From NCBI RefSeq assembly GCF_021440195.1, contig NZ_JAJTSZ010000001.1:1412554-1476553 (forward strand): a stretch of 64,000 nucleotides of DNA. The letters are read 5' to 3'. How positions within the stretch are numbered: the stretch's first letter is position 1; the number at the start of each line of letters is the position of its first letter. The DNA comes from Dyadobacter sp. CY356 (lineage in GTDB: Bacteria; Bacteroidota; Bacteroidia; Cytophagales; Spirosomataceae). The notes below the pieces were generated by a model. It was not told the DNA's origin. It saw nothing but the letters and a program-made list of their open reading frames with translations, and ran no database searches. The translations under genes were made by a program, and so were the position numbers. Positions 8,770-17,236 of this stretch are shown here, piece by piece.

Positions 8770-9606
8770 TTACTTAACCGGATGTTCCAGTACTTTTACT
8801 CCGAAAGCGGGAGATCCACTTAGGAGTCCGTGGGTGAATACAGTATATACTTTACCAGCTTCCAGTGTTACAGAGGTTGAGCTGCCGGTAGTGTTGCCGC
8901 TGACTGCATTGGTAAAATTCAAATCGTATTTGCCCGGACTGACATTTTGAAATGGACCCAGGGTCCATGCGCTAAGCGTTTCTCCGGCTAGCGAAGAGTT
9001 AGCTGCTCTGCCATAAGCCACATTGCTGAACAAAGCTGTTTTCCCATTTAAAACATTTACAGCACCGGTTTCTGGTGAAAGATTCACGAACCGAAGTTTA
9101 GCTTTCTGCGCATCGGGCGCTGTCAGGTCGTCATAAAATAAAATCAGTGAATCTGCTTTGTTATTGCTTGTCCTTGCCGCTACAACCGTGTGATAAAAAG
9201 TAGCGATGGGTCCGTTAGGCCGCCCGGTTGCAGAAAAAGCAGCACTGTTTCCGAACTGGTACGAGGCCTTATAACTTGTATTGTTGCCTTCGGTAAAGTT
9301 GATCTGGACATTGCCAAAAACGGTTGGATAGTAAGCTGACGCCTCATTGATAGCGATCGCGCTGGGTGTTATCTTATCGGTAAAAGTCCAGAAGTTAAGT
9401 GCTGTGTTAATCGGTCTGGCATTAACAAAACTGATAAATGCACTCAAAGCCGGCCGATCTGCCGCATCTACATCCAGGTAGTCTGTGTCTTTGCAGGACG
9501 AAAAGCCTGTAAGCAGTACAGCTGCGATGATAGCTTTTCTGAAAAGTGAACCTGATGGAAGTAATCTGTTATGATTCATAAGTATCGATGTTATTGGATT
9601 TGTCAT
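8770..9606 (-). CDS. DUF4397 domain lipoprotein
   Basis: A 278-residue predicted lipoprotein. The signal sequence ends in LLTGFSSC with the lipidated Cys near residue 38. The body contains two beta-rich repeats typical of DUF4397, with the phrases FVNARP and LRFVNLSPETGAVNVLNG. Its ATG overlaps the stop of the TonB-receptor gene (TAATG), so I keep this start although an ATG 27 bp later gives a more usual signal length. It is cotranscribed with the receptor and probably sits at the cell surface or in the periplasm. Its exact job is unknown; an accessory role in ligand binding is inferred from coupling. Confidence 0.8.
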   Translation of the reverse strand: MTNPITSILMNHNRLLPSGSLFRKAIIAAVLLTGFSSCKDTDYLDVDAADRPALSAFISFVNARPINTALNFWTFTDKITPSAIAINEASAYYPTVFGNVQINFTEGNNTSYKASYQFGNSAAFSATGRPNGPIATFYHTVVAARTSNNKADSLILFYDDLTAPDAQKAKLRFVNLSPETGAVNVLNGKTALFSNVAYGRAANSSLAGETLSAWTLGPFQNVSPGKYDLNFTNAVSGNTTGSSTSVTLEAGKVYTVFTHGLLSGSPAFGVKVLEHPVK

Positions 9607-12359
9607 TAAAGTCTGGCCGTAATCCTGATGAATGGCTGAATGCCAGCACTGCCATTTTGAATACCGATAATGGATGGTTTGCTTAGCGCATTAAGTTTCT
9701 GATCTGAATAGTCACCCAACTGATTGAAGGCGTTGTTTACACCAAGAGTGCCCTGAAGGATTTTTGAAAACGAATAAGCCAAAGAGGCATCCACCACCCA
9801 TATTGGTTTTAACTTTTGAAAGAAATAGTCCGGTTTAGGGAAGGTTGCATTCAAAGCAGAGGCATTGGTTACCGATCCGAAATAAATGGCCCTGGCCATA
9901 TAAGTAAGTTTTCCGGTCTTGAATGTTCCCTGTAAATTGATCTTTTTGCCCGGAATGTTGGATGTAACCCTTGCTTTTTCTCCGTCATTAAAAATAATAT
10001 AGCGATATGCTTCCAGACCTTTCGGAGTGTTCACATAGGTAACCTGAGTGCTGACGAAATTAGCGCCAAAAAGTAAGGTGAGTGCGCCACGTCGGAATGG
10101 TGTTTTGTAGCTTCCCGTCAATTCCAGTCCTTTGGTACGGGTGCTGAATGAGTTATAGAAAAATTTCGCTTGGGTAGTTCCGGTCTGCACAAATAAATTT
10201 CTGACTTCTAACGGTAAATTAACATCCGTTGCCGAGAAATTTCCGGTATTCCCTACCCGGTTGTTCACGTCCACCTGGTAGGCATCAGCTGTGAACTCGA
10301 AGTTTCTGAAAGGCTGGGTTGTAATACCCAGGGTATAACCCTTTGATTTTTCAGGCGTCAGCGTGGGGAAACCGAGTGCACGTGTTGCAGCACTTTGGTT
10401 CGAGGCTGTTACCTGATCTATCGCTCTTCCCTGCTGAAAGCTGGTTGAGGTTTCTGTATAATAATATTGTGCAAGATCCGGCGCCCGAAAACCAGTATTG
10501 TGCGACCCTCTGATGCCCAGCCAGTCGGTAATGCTGTATTTTGTAGCAATCTTATAAGTCGTTACGTTACCCAGTGCAGAGAAATTTTCCAGTCGCAAAG
10601 CACCTGAGACAAGCCAGTTCCGGGTAAAATTAACTTCCACATCGGCATATCCGGCCAGAATTGAGCGGTTTACATTAACGGCATTTTCGGGTCTGAAACC
10701 AGCATGAATTTGTGATCCGGGCGACAGCCCGTTAAGCCCGATACTACCTTCTTTTGTTGTATAAACAATGCCGTTTGCCGTTGTATCCAGTCCAAACACA
10801 GTACGCAGATCCGCTTTTGAATAAGATGCTTCTTCGCCCGCAACGATCTGGTAAGTTTCGACACGGTACTGCGCGCCGAAAGCTACGTTAATGCCCTTCA
10901 GGGCTTTGTCAAAATAGCGGCTGATATCGATACTTCCCGTATTTTGGCTTGCGTTGTAACTCCCTGCGTCAAATGTTGTTGGTGTTCTGAGGCCCAGGCT
11001 GGCGTTGAGGGAATTTGTGATCACATTTCCAAAGTTATTTTTTCCATATACGTTCGATATATCAACGGCCCAGTTGCGGATTTTGCCTTTGATGCCAACT
11101 GCAAATGATTTGTCGGTAATTATGTTTTCCATTGCCGGTAAAAAACCGTCGGGATATAAAAATGCATTATTTCGCTCTGTCCATCCGGGAAGCCGGTAAA
11201 CCGCTGTAAATTGTGAATTCCGATGGCTGATGCCTCCAAAGGCATATACCTCTGCATTCTGTGCTAGCGGAATGGCGGCATTAAAAAACAAAAGGGCATC
11301 TTTCGCTTTGTTGGATCCGCCCCCGCGCCGGTCGAAATGATGACGGTCCAAACCACGGTCCGCTAAAATCTTTTCGTCGATTTCTTTGGTGTAAATCGCG
11401 TCATAAGCTCTTGTATTGGCTCCACCGCCATAAATTGGTCCCAGATAAAGTCCAGCCTCGTCGTTTCCGGGTAAAAGTGATATGGCCTGCGTGGCAAATT
11501 CGGCAGTCGTGTTCAGATAACCACCGTTTTTTCCCAGCGCAAATCCATAATTGGCATTTGTCCGTGTGGTTGTACCATCGCCGCGGCGCCTTGTACTGGC
11601 CGTAGAACTAAGTGTGAGCTGATCTACGTTTTTGTTTAAAACAATATTAATTACTCCGGCAATCGCGTCAGAACCGTATTGAGCCGCCGCGCCGTCACGC
11701 AGTATCTCAACCCGTTGGATAGAAGCTGTCGGGATGGAGTTCAAATCATAACCTGTTGCTCCGTTTCCTAATCCGCCCCAGTTTATATTGGCGCTTTTAT
11801 GACGCCGTTTTCCATTCACCAAAACAAGCACCTGATCAACGCCAAGGCCACGAAGCTGAGATAAATTCAATGCAGAACCCGCATCACCGGCATTACTACC
11901 ATTCACCGAGTGGAACGAGGGAGAAACATATTGAAGCAATTGCGTAATGCTAACCTGAGGAGCGGATTCCAGAAGTGATTTTATATCAATCACATCAACC
12001 GGGACAGGTGAGTCCAGTTTTGTACGGTTTGCATTCCGGGAGCCAACTACCTGCACTTCCCCTAGCGTGTGTGTACTGGGTGCGAGCGTGACATTGTATT
12101 CGTTGGATGCTCCAACCGGAATTTCCTGCGCTATAAACCCGATAAAGGAAAATACCAGCGTTTCGCCCTTTACAATACCGAGCGTGAATTGTCCATTTGC
12201 ATCAGTAATAGTGCCTTGCCTGCTTCCTTTGATGGAAACATTTACGCCAGGCAAGGGGCTGTTGTCTTCGGTAGTGCGAACGGATCCGGAAAGAATTCGC
12301 TGCTGTGCAAATGAAGATAGAGATGCCAGCAGAAAAAATAGTAGGATAAATTTTTTCAT
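9606..12359 (-). CDS. TonB-dependent outer-membrane receptor (non-SusC type)
   Basis: A 917-residue receptor. Order: signal peptide (residues 1-18, ending SSFAQQ), a carboxypeptidase-regulatory-like domain (ILSGSVRTTEDNSPLPGVNVSIKG), a TonB-box-like EVQVVGSRN, a plug domain (LLQYVSPSFHSVNG to ILRDGAAAQYGSDAIAGVINIVL), then a long beta-barrel ending in RITARL. It lacks SusC length and has no SusD partner; instead it overlaps a DUF4397 gene. Ligand unknown. Its place among sulfur genes suggests an organosulfur or metal ligand, but this is inference. A 25-codon open frame lies only 13 bp upstream. Confidence 0.92.
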   Translation of the reverse strand: MKKFILLFFLLASLSSFAQQRILSGSVRTTEDNSPLPGVNVSIKGSRQGTITDANGQFTLGIVKGETLVFSFIGFIAQEIPVGASNEYNVTLAPSTHTLGEVQVVGSRNANRTKLDSPVPVDVIDIKSLLESAPQVSITQLLQYVSPSFHSVNGSNAGDAGSALNLSQLRGLGVDQVLVLVNGKRRHKSANINWGGLGNGATGYDLNSIPTASIQRVEILRDGAAAQYGSDAIAGVINIVLNKNVDQLTLSSTASTRRRGDGTTTRTNANYGFALGKNGGYLNTTAEFATQAISLLPGNDEAGLYLGPIYGGGANTRAYDAIYTKEIDEKILADRGLDRHHFDRRGGGSNKAKDALLFFNAAIPLAQNAEVYAFGGISHRNSQFTAVYRLPGWTERNNAFLYPDGFLPAMENIITDKSFAVGIKGKIRNWAVDISNVYGKNNFGNVITNSLNASLGLRTPTTFDAGSYNASQNTGSIDISRYFDKALKGINVAFGAQYRVETYQIVAGEEASYSKADLRTVFGLDTTANGIVYTTKEGSIGLNGLSPGSQIHAGFRPENAVNVNRSILAGYADVEVNFTRNWLVSGALRLENFSALGNVTTYKIATKYSITDWLGIRGSHNTGFRAPDLAQYYYTETSTSFQQGRAIDQVTASNQSAATRALGFPTLTPEKSKGYTLGITTQPFRNFEFTADAYQVDVNNRVGNTGNFSATDVNLPLEVRNLFVQTGTTQAKFFYNSFSTRTKGLELTGSYKTPFRRGALTLLFGANFVSTQVTYVNTPKGLEAYRYIIFNDGEKARVTSNIPGKKINLQGTFKTGKLTYMARAIYFGSVTNASALNATFPKPDYFFQKLKPIWVVDASLAYSFSKILQGTLGVNNAFNQLGDYSDQKLNALSKPSIIGIQNGSAGIQPFIRITARL

Positions 12360-12371
12360 AAAATTGAATAA

Positions 12372-12449
12372 TTACGCAGGGTGAGCGGTAAGCCGGATAT
12401 GGCAAAATAATGATGACACGGAGGTATGATGATGCTGTTTGATACGCAT
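12372..12449 (-). CDS. Possible 25-codon leader peptide (His-rich) before the TonB receptor
   Basis: A small frame beginning MRIKQHHHTS and containing one FCHIR. It stops 13 nt before the receptor ATG. Just upstream are TTGCAAAA and, after a gap, TATAATAAC, which could be a promoter placing the small frame at the 5' end of the message. The Gln-His-x-His-Ser/Thr beginning recalls the Cys-rich leader at 20438 (residues 4-8). It may be a regulatory leader or simply chance; there is no homolog known to me. Confidence 0.35.
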   Translation of the reverse strand: MRIKQHHHTSVSSLFCHIRLTAHPA

Positions 12450-12651
12450 CGTACCTGTCCGGTAGTTATTATACGTAAAGTTGATTTTTGCAATTCGGCG
12501 ATGTGCAGCCCCTGTTAAAACTGTTAGATGAAGATATACCGGAGAGCCTGCAGTCCCGGAAATAACCAAACCTTCTCAGTATAACATCAGGCATTTGCCT
12601 TTGGCCGGCACACCGCCGAATTGAGGAGTATTAAGAGAATGAATAAGTAAA

Positions 12652-13293
12652 TTATTTACTGGCAGCTGATTTGGCAGAGGCAGCGGACACATCCGCAACC
12701 AGTGAAACATCCAGATTAAAGTTGTCTTCGATTGCTTTGTCGCCAATGGATGAAAAGAAACTTTTGGAATTGTAACGAATGCCATACTGAGTACGGTCAA
12801 TAGCTAGTTTAGCATTAGCCGTCAGTTTTTTGTCATCGGCGTTGATATTGGCCGGGAAGGTTACGTCTTTGGTGATACCCTTGATCGTTAATTTCCCTTT
12901 AACAGTGAATTTATTTGTACCTGCCGGAGTTGCGGAAACGATTTCAAGTTTAGCAACCGGAAATTTCTCAACAGCAAAAAAATCGTCGTTCTTTAAATGA
13001 CTAACAAGTTTTGCATTATATTCAGGATCTTTGATATCTGTTACAACAAGGTCTTTGAGGTTAATCTCGACATTTCCAACAGTTAATTTGCCACCACTTA
13101 AATTCAATTGTCCACTTTTCACAGGAGCCGTTCCAACGTGTTCTCCGGTTACTTTCTTGGCGTTCCAGACCAGTTTGCTTTGTTGTGCATTGACCAGATA
13201 AGAAACATTCTTCACTTTTTTATCCGTTGGACCGGAAAAGGCCAGGAAAGCAGACGCGGTCAAAGAAATCAGAGATAATACAATCGTTTTCAT
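12652..13293 (-). CDS. YceI family periplasmic lipocalin-like protein
   Basis: A 213-residue protein with a signal peptide (LSLISLTASAFLAFSG) and the YceI domain: YLVNAQQSKLVWNAKKVTGEHVGTAPVKSGQLN at the start, FPVAKLEIVSA and KGKLTIKGITKDVTFPA in the middle. YceI proteins form an extended lipocalin barrel that binds polyisoprenoids or amphiphiles in the periplasm. The gene stands alone between the TonB receptor and the DoxX-like gene. A copy of the shared 19-bp site is 31 bp upstream. It might carry a lipid or quinone for the neighbouring redox proteins; this is inference. Confidence 0.9.
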   Translation of the reverse strand: MKTIVLSLISLTASAFLAFSGPTDKKVKNVSYLVNAQQSKLVWNAKKVTGEHVGTAPVKSGQLNLSGGKLTVGNVEINLKDLVVTDIKDPEYNAKLVSHLKNDDFFAVEKFPVAKLEIVSATPAGTNKFTVKGKLTIKGITKDVTFPANINADDKKLTANAKLAIDRTQYGIRYNSKSFFSSIGDKAIEDNFNLDVSLVADVSAASAKSAASK

Positions 13294-13323
13294 AAAGAGT
13301 AAGTTTTGTTAATAAAATAGTTA

Positions 13324-13342
13324 ATCTATTGATTTAGTATAC
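13324..13342 (-). promoter_or_regulatory. Shared 19-bp operator upstream of YceI (site 3)
   Basis: On the minus strand it reads GTATACTAAATCAATAGAT, matching about 14 of 19 positions of the site at 27062. It is 31 bp before the YceI start, in a 373-bp gap (13294-13666) where no gene is seen. Confidence 0.45.
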
Positions 13343-13666
13343 TAATTATAATATGTAATTTTTTAAACCAGATAAGGGTTACTTTAACGTATAAATCTTA
13401 AACTAATTTGGCCAGACTGTTGTCGAAAAGTCTTTACAGTCGTGCGGATGGTGACTTCAATTAGGTCCGGCAGGTGGTTATCGGATTTTTCTTATTTTCA
13501 GAGATCGAAAGTGATGTGATTATTTCTTCCGGCTTTCTGGTTATTTCGCAGATTGTCCCAGGACGTTACAAAGGTAAGTGTAAGATTTTCAGATTTGAAA
13601 AAATTAATAGAACTAATTTAAAAGAAATCGGGGATAATACCACCAGGGCAATCCTTTTTCCTTCCA

Positions 13667-14977
13667 CTATTTACGCTTCTGTGCAAGGGGATATTTTTTG
13701 TCTATTTTGGTCAAAACTACGTAAACTGAGTCGGCGCGCTCGTTTATACCAGATAAAACAAAATGTTTTTCGTCCGGACGGTCGTAATGTAATACAAGCT
13801 TACTGGCGGTATCTGCCCGATTAAACAGCGTAAAAATTTGCTTTACTGTATCTGCCTTATAGCCATAATAATACCGCCCGATACTACCATAAAACTCGGT
13901 TGTCCGAACAGAATTTTTGGTGTTGACCTGAAAGGGTTTATCGATTTTGACACTGATACTATTGAATTTTTCGAAAATGACATTTTGCCAGCGCAATGTA
14001 TCACCGGCTGAGTAGGGGATAATCTGGTTGTTGATCTTGAACTCAGAGACATCGTAGAATCCGCTGACGTCAGCAAGGCCATCGTCAAGCGGAAGTTTGA
14101 AGGACTTCCCGTTAGCATAAAGGTTGCCATAACCAAAACCGCGGTAAACGATGAAAATCAATATAAAACCATATTTTAAAACAAGCCGTGTTTTGTTTTT
14201 CCAGTCACTATGAAACTTGATTTCAGGAACATAAGTCAAGGCAACTGCTTTATGTTCGATCAGAATTTGGTAGAATTTTTTGCTGTCTCTCACCAACAGT
14301 AAAAGGGAAAGGCTTAAAATATGAAGACTTGTCAGCTCAACACCGGCATCATAGCCAATATTCACAAACCAGATTGGAACCAGTATAGCAATCATCATTA
14401 GCGCGCCTGCGGTGGTGGTTCTTCTGGATAAAAGCAGAATGGTTGCCAATAATTCGAAAACACCTGCAAAAACTTCAAAAAACGGAGAAACACCTGTTGT
14501 GAGCCAATAAAGTTTACCAGGCGTAAAATCCCCAAGGTTCGTGTTCAGCTGGCTGATTGTTGGAAAAGGCATTTGCACGGGGAATACCTTTGCCCATGCA
14601 AACCATGACATTCGCAAGGCAATTCCGTACCGGGCTGCGACATAAAACCAATAGTGTAACTTTTCATAATCCTTGCGGTTTTTGTCCAGAATATTCCAAA
14701 GGAAACCGGCAACTGCACATACCAGTACTGTGATAAACCAACCGGTATAATTCTTCCCTTCCTGGCTGGCAAAAAACCAGGGCTTGTTTTGAGAAATGGC
14801 ATCAAACCATCGGAAGAAATACGAATTTACGTTAAAACCTGCATCGAAATCCTGGGTGTAAAATTCAGGTGTAAATGGAATTGTGCTGATAACCGCATAA
14901 ATCAGCGCTGTTCGTAAAGCGATTTTTTCATACCCTTCCCAGCCGGAAGAGGTCTTCGGGGAATCTTGTACAGACAT
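13667..14977 (-). CDS. DoxX-like membrane protein with extracytoplasmic C-terminal domain (paralog 1)
   Basis: A 436-residue protein with about seven hydrophobic segments in the first 300 residues and a soluble domain after about residue 300. Family landmarks shared with the proteins at 34672 and 36093 are RTALIYAVISTIPFTPEFY, a conserved FPVQMPFPTISQLNTNLGDF loop, GVSPFFEVFAGVFE, and C-terminal GRYYYGYKAD and HYDRPDEKHFVLSG segments. The membrane part is reminiscent of DoxX/DoxD, the membrane subunit of thiosulfate:quinone oxidoreductase; that name is a structural guess. The gene is divergent from the TlpA operon, with a shared palindrome midway. Likely a quinone-linked membrane redox partner in sulfur oxidation. 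Confidence 0.65.
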   Translation of the reverse strand: MSVQDSPKTSSGWEGYEKIALRTALIYAVISTIPFTPEFYTQDFDAGFNVNSYFFRWFDAISQNKPWFFASQEGKNYTGWFITVLVCAVAGFLWNILDKNRKDYEKLHYWFYVAARYGIALRMSWFAWAKVFPVQMPFPTISQLNTNLGDFTPGKLYWLTTGVSPFFEVFAGVFELLATILLLSRRTTTAGALMMIAILVPIWFVNIGYDAGVELTSLHILSLSLLLLVRDSKKFYQILIEHKAVALTYVPEIKFHSDWKNKTRLVLKYGFILIFIVYRGFGYGNLYANGKSFKLPLDDGLADVSGFYDVSEFKINNQIIPYSAGDTLRWQNVIFEKFNSISVKIDKPFQVNTKNSVRTTEFYGSIGRYYYGYKADTVKQIFTLFNRADTASKLVLHYDRPDEKHFVLSGINERADSVYVVLTKIDKKYPLAQKRK

Positions 14978-14998
14978 AATAATTATTTAGTGTTTCGG

Positions 14999-15029
14999 CA
15001 AAAGTATAGCTGATAAAAATACCCTGCAA
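14999..15029 (-). promoter_or_regulatory. Promoter of the DoxX-like gene
   Basis: On the minus strand TTG (15027-15029), 20 nt, then TACTTTTG (14999-15006), a full match to the Bacteroidota TTG...TAnnTTTG promoter. The predicted start of transcription is close to the ATG at 14977, so the leader is very short. Confidence 0.7.
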
Positions 15030-15066
15030 GCGTTTTGGTGGTATGAAAACGGATTAATTCTACAAA

Positions 15067-15085
15067 GTCTATAAAATTAATAGAC
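15067..15085. promoter_or_regulatory. Shared 19-bp operator between divergent promoters (site 4)
   Basis: GTCTATAAAATTAATAGAC, a clean inverted repeat with arms GTCTAT/ATAGAC. It lies between the two divergent promoters, 6 bp upstream of the plus-strand -33 element and about 38 bp upstream of the minus-strand one. That place suits an activator for the plus-strand operon. Confidence 0.65.
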
Positions 15086-15091
15086 AAATGA

Positions 15092-15121
15092 TTGTTATCT
15101 TATTTTCCTGCTTTATATTTG
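15092..15121 (+). promoter_or_regulatory. Promoter of the TlpA redox operon
   Basis: TTG (15092-15094), 19 nt, then TATATTTG (15114-15121), an ideal Bacteroidota promoter. Transcription would start near 15128, giving a leader of about 155 nt before the TlpA ATG. Confidence 0.75.
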
Positions 15122-15177
15122 CAACACGTTAAGACAACGACTGATTAAAAACCACCTTTGATTGGTTAACTTTTACA

Positions 15178-15252
15178 CCGGAAAAAATCCTGCAAATGTT
15201 TCCGGTTATGTGCGGGTTCTTCCGGAGCAATCCGGCAAGGCTATATAGTTAA
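15178..15252 (+). promoter_or_regulatory. Leader hairpin overlapping an 18-codon open frame
   Basis: CCGGAAA (15178-15184) pairs with TTTCCGG (15199-15205). An 18-codon frame (15196-15252) starting MFPVMCGFF overlaps the right arm and includes one Cys. Downstream CCGG repeats could form alternative pairings. This could be an attenuator-like leader of the TlpA operon, but the evidence is thin. Confidence 0.3.
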
Positions 15253-15282
15253 CTTTTTATTCTATTAAAAAAATCTATTTGT

Positions 15283-16599
15283 ATGAAAATCAACAATCAG
15301 ATGAAGGCGGTGGCTTTTGCAGGCGTCACCATTTTTTCCAGTCTTGCCAATGCAGCTGAAAACCCCGGAGCAAAAGCTCCAAAACAAGGAATCTGGCGAG
15401 GTGAATTTGTGATCAGTGAAACGCATATTCCTTTCAACTTTGAATACAACGCGAAGGACAAAGAGCATCCGGTTCTGACGCTTCTGAACGGTTCGCGCCG
15501 TGATGATTTTAAAGTGACAAAACTTTCCGGCGATTCTATTTTTGTGAAAATGAATACCTACGATGCCGCGCTTGTTGCCAACGTTGAATCTGATGGTAAG
15601 ATAACCGGAGAATACCGAAGCCTTGTTCCCGGATTTCGCGGAAGCTCGCTCCCTTTTTCGGCTGAGTATGGTAAAGATTATCGTTTTGTTGAAAAAGGAA
15701 AAGAACAGCCAACGAAGCATAATTTATCGGGCAAGTGGGATTTACAGGTTTTGAGTAAAGCCAAAATGCCAGATAATGTTGCATTACTTAAACAGGAGGG
15801 TAACAAGCTCACTGGTGTAATTATGTCAACAGTTGGCGATAGCCGCGAGCTGGAAGGTGTTGTGCAGGGCGATGAATTTGTGTTATCACACTTCTCTGGC
15901 CCTAACCCAAGAGTTTACAAGGGAAAAATCAACGAAGACGGCTCAATAACAGGTGTGATAAGCTCCGGGATTTATGACAATACTAAATTTGAAGGGAGCA
16001 AAAATGACCAGGCTGCCCTGCCGGATCCATACAAATTGACACATTTGAAAGAAGGGTATAGCAAGCTTGATTTTACACTTCCTGACCTGAACGGTAAACA
16101 GGTTTCATTGAGTGATGACAAATACAAAGGCAAAGTTGTCATCGTTGAGATTGTTGGCACCTGGTGCCCGAACTGCACCGATCAGACTGCATTTCTTTCT
16201 CCCTGGTTTAAGGCCAATAAGGCACGTGGTGTAGAAGCTATTGCTATCGGATTCGAACAAAAGGACGATCTCGAATATGCAAAATATACACTGGGTACAC
16301 TGAAAAAGAAATATGGAATTGAATATGATATTCTTTTCGGGGGCATTGCGGATAAAAAGGTAGCGTCAGAAAAACTTCCTGCACTTAACCGTATGATGGC
16401 CTTCCCGACAACCATTTTGATTGACCGCAAAGGTGATGTCCGTCAGATTCATACAGGATATACAGGTGAGGTAACCGGTCAGTACTTCAAGGACTATGTG
16501 GCCAAATGGAATAAGGATCTTGATGAGCTTTTAGCAGAACCAGTACCGGCTACGTTTACTTCTTTGAATAAGAACCCGGAAGTAAAAGGCTCAAAATAA
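15283..16599 (+). CDS. TlpA-family thioredoxin-like disulfide reductase
   Basis: A 438-residue secreted protein: signal peptide (AVAFAGVTIFSSLANAAE), an N-terminal beta-rich domain of about 240 residues that I do not recognise, then a TlpA/ResA-type thioredoxin domain. The active site GTWCPNCTD (CxxC) is near residue 295, and the cis-Pro loop is at MMAFPTTILID. It reduces disulfides in the periplasm. First gene of an operon with a DsbD-alpha-like protein, a cytochrome c peroxidase, a small regulatory-like domain protein and an M19 dipeptidase. The combination suggests redox handling of thiol compounds such as cystine or sulfane carriers (compare SoxW); this is inference. Confidence 0.9.
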   Translation: MKINNQMKAVAFAGVTIFSSLANAAENPGAKAPKQGIWRGEFVISETHIPFNFEYNAKDKEHPVLTLLNGSRRDDFKVTKLSGDSIFVKMNTYDAALVANVESDGKITGEYRSLVPGFRGSSLPFSAEYGKDYRFVEKGKEQPTKHNLSGKWDLQVLSKAKMPDNVALLKQEGNKLTGVIMSTVGDSRELEGVVQGDEFVLSHFSGPNPRVYKGKINEDGSITGVISSGIYDNTKFEGSKNDQAALPDPYKLTHLKEGYSKLDFTLPDLNGKQVSLSDDKYKGKVVIVEIVGTWCPNCTDQTAFLSPWFKANKARGVEAIAIGFEQKDDLEYAKYTLGTLKKKYGIEYDILFGGIADKKVASEKLPALNRMMAFPTTILIDRKGDVRQIHTGYTGEVTGQYFKDYVAKWNKDLDELLAEPVPATFTSLNKNPEVKGSK

Positions 16600-16631
16600 T
16601 AACGGATTTCCCCTAAGTACGAAGTATTCTG

Positions 16632-16670
16632 AAACAACTGCAGAGACCAGAATGTTCTTTGCAGTTGTTT
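16632..16670 (+). terminator. Hairpin inside the redox operon
   Basis: AAACAACTGCA (16632-16642) pairs perfectly with TGCAGTTGTTT (16660-16670); 11-bp stem, 17-nt loop, followed by TAAATTCTTT. It sits between the TlpA and DsbD-like genes (155-bp gap) and may reduce read-through or stabilise the upstream message. Confidence 0.6.
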
Positions 16671-16754
16671 AAATTCTTTCCAAAATTTTCAGATCTGCTC
16701 AGAGTTTCCCGGCCCGGGAGCCTGACAGACTAAGCGAATTAAAATTTCAGTAAC

Positions 16755-17213
16755 ATGAAGTACATAAATCTTATTGTATTTTTTTTATCCTTGTCAACGC
16801 TGGCGTTTGGTCAGAAAGATAAGGAAATCTCAAAATGGAAAGTTTCTGTTTCAAATAATGCTGCGAAATCCGGTCAGGAAATTGAAGTGATATTTTTTGC
16901 AGATATTGATAAAAACTGGAAGCTTTATTCCTCTGATTTCAAGGGTGATATCGGGCCGCTGCCGACAACCTTTGTTTTCGAAAAAAATGAAGCATACAAA
17001 CTTGTCGGCGATATTACCCCGGTAGAACCGAAAAAAACAATCGACCCGACCTGGGACGTGGCCTACACCTACTTTACTGAAAAGGCACAATTCAGACAAA
17101 AAATCAAACTGGTAAAAAAAGATTTCATCGTCAAGGGCACTATCAAAGGGCTTTTATGCAGCAGCGTAGACGGCATATGCGTTCCGTTTGAAGAATCTTT
17201 CCAGGTCAATTAA
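16755..17213 (+). CDS. DsbD N-terminal (alpha) domain protein
   Basis: A 152-residue secreted protein: signal peptide (LIVFFLSLSTLAFGQ) and one domain resembling the periplasmic alpha domain of DsbD. The two redox cysteines appear as CSSVDGICVP (C-x6-C), followed by FEESF, as in the family. The transmembrane and thioredoxin parts of full DsbD are absent; a membrane electron donor must be elsewhere. In DsbD this domain passes electrons to periplasmic thiol oxidoreductases, so the TlpA protein encoded upstream is the likely partner. 23 bp separate it from the next gene. Confidence 0.82.
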   Translation: MKYINLIVFFLSLSTLAFGQKDKEISKWKVSVSNNAAKSGQEIEVIFFADIDKNWKLYSSDFKGDIGPLPTTFVFEKNEAYKLVGDITPVEPKKTIDPTWDVAYTYFTEKAQFRQKIKLVKKDFIVKGTIKGLLCSSVDGICVPFEESFQVN

Positions 17214-17236
17214 TCCACAACCATACAGAGAGAACA

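Noticed and set aside
13474..13824. 116-residue plus-strand frame
   Set aside because: Mostly antisense to the DoxX-like gene at 13667, no recognisable domain, atypical composition.
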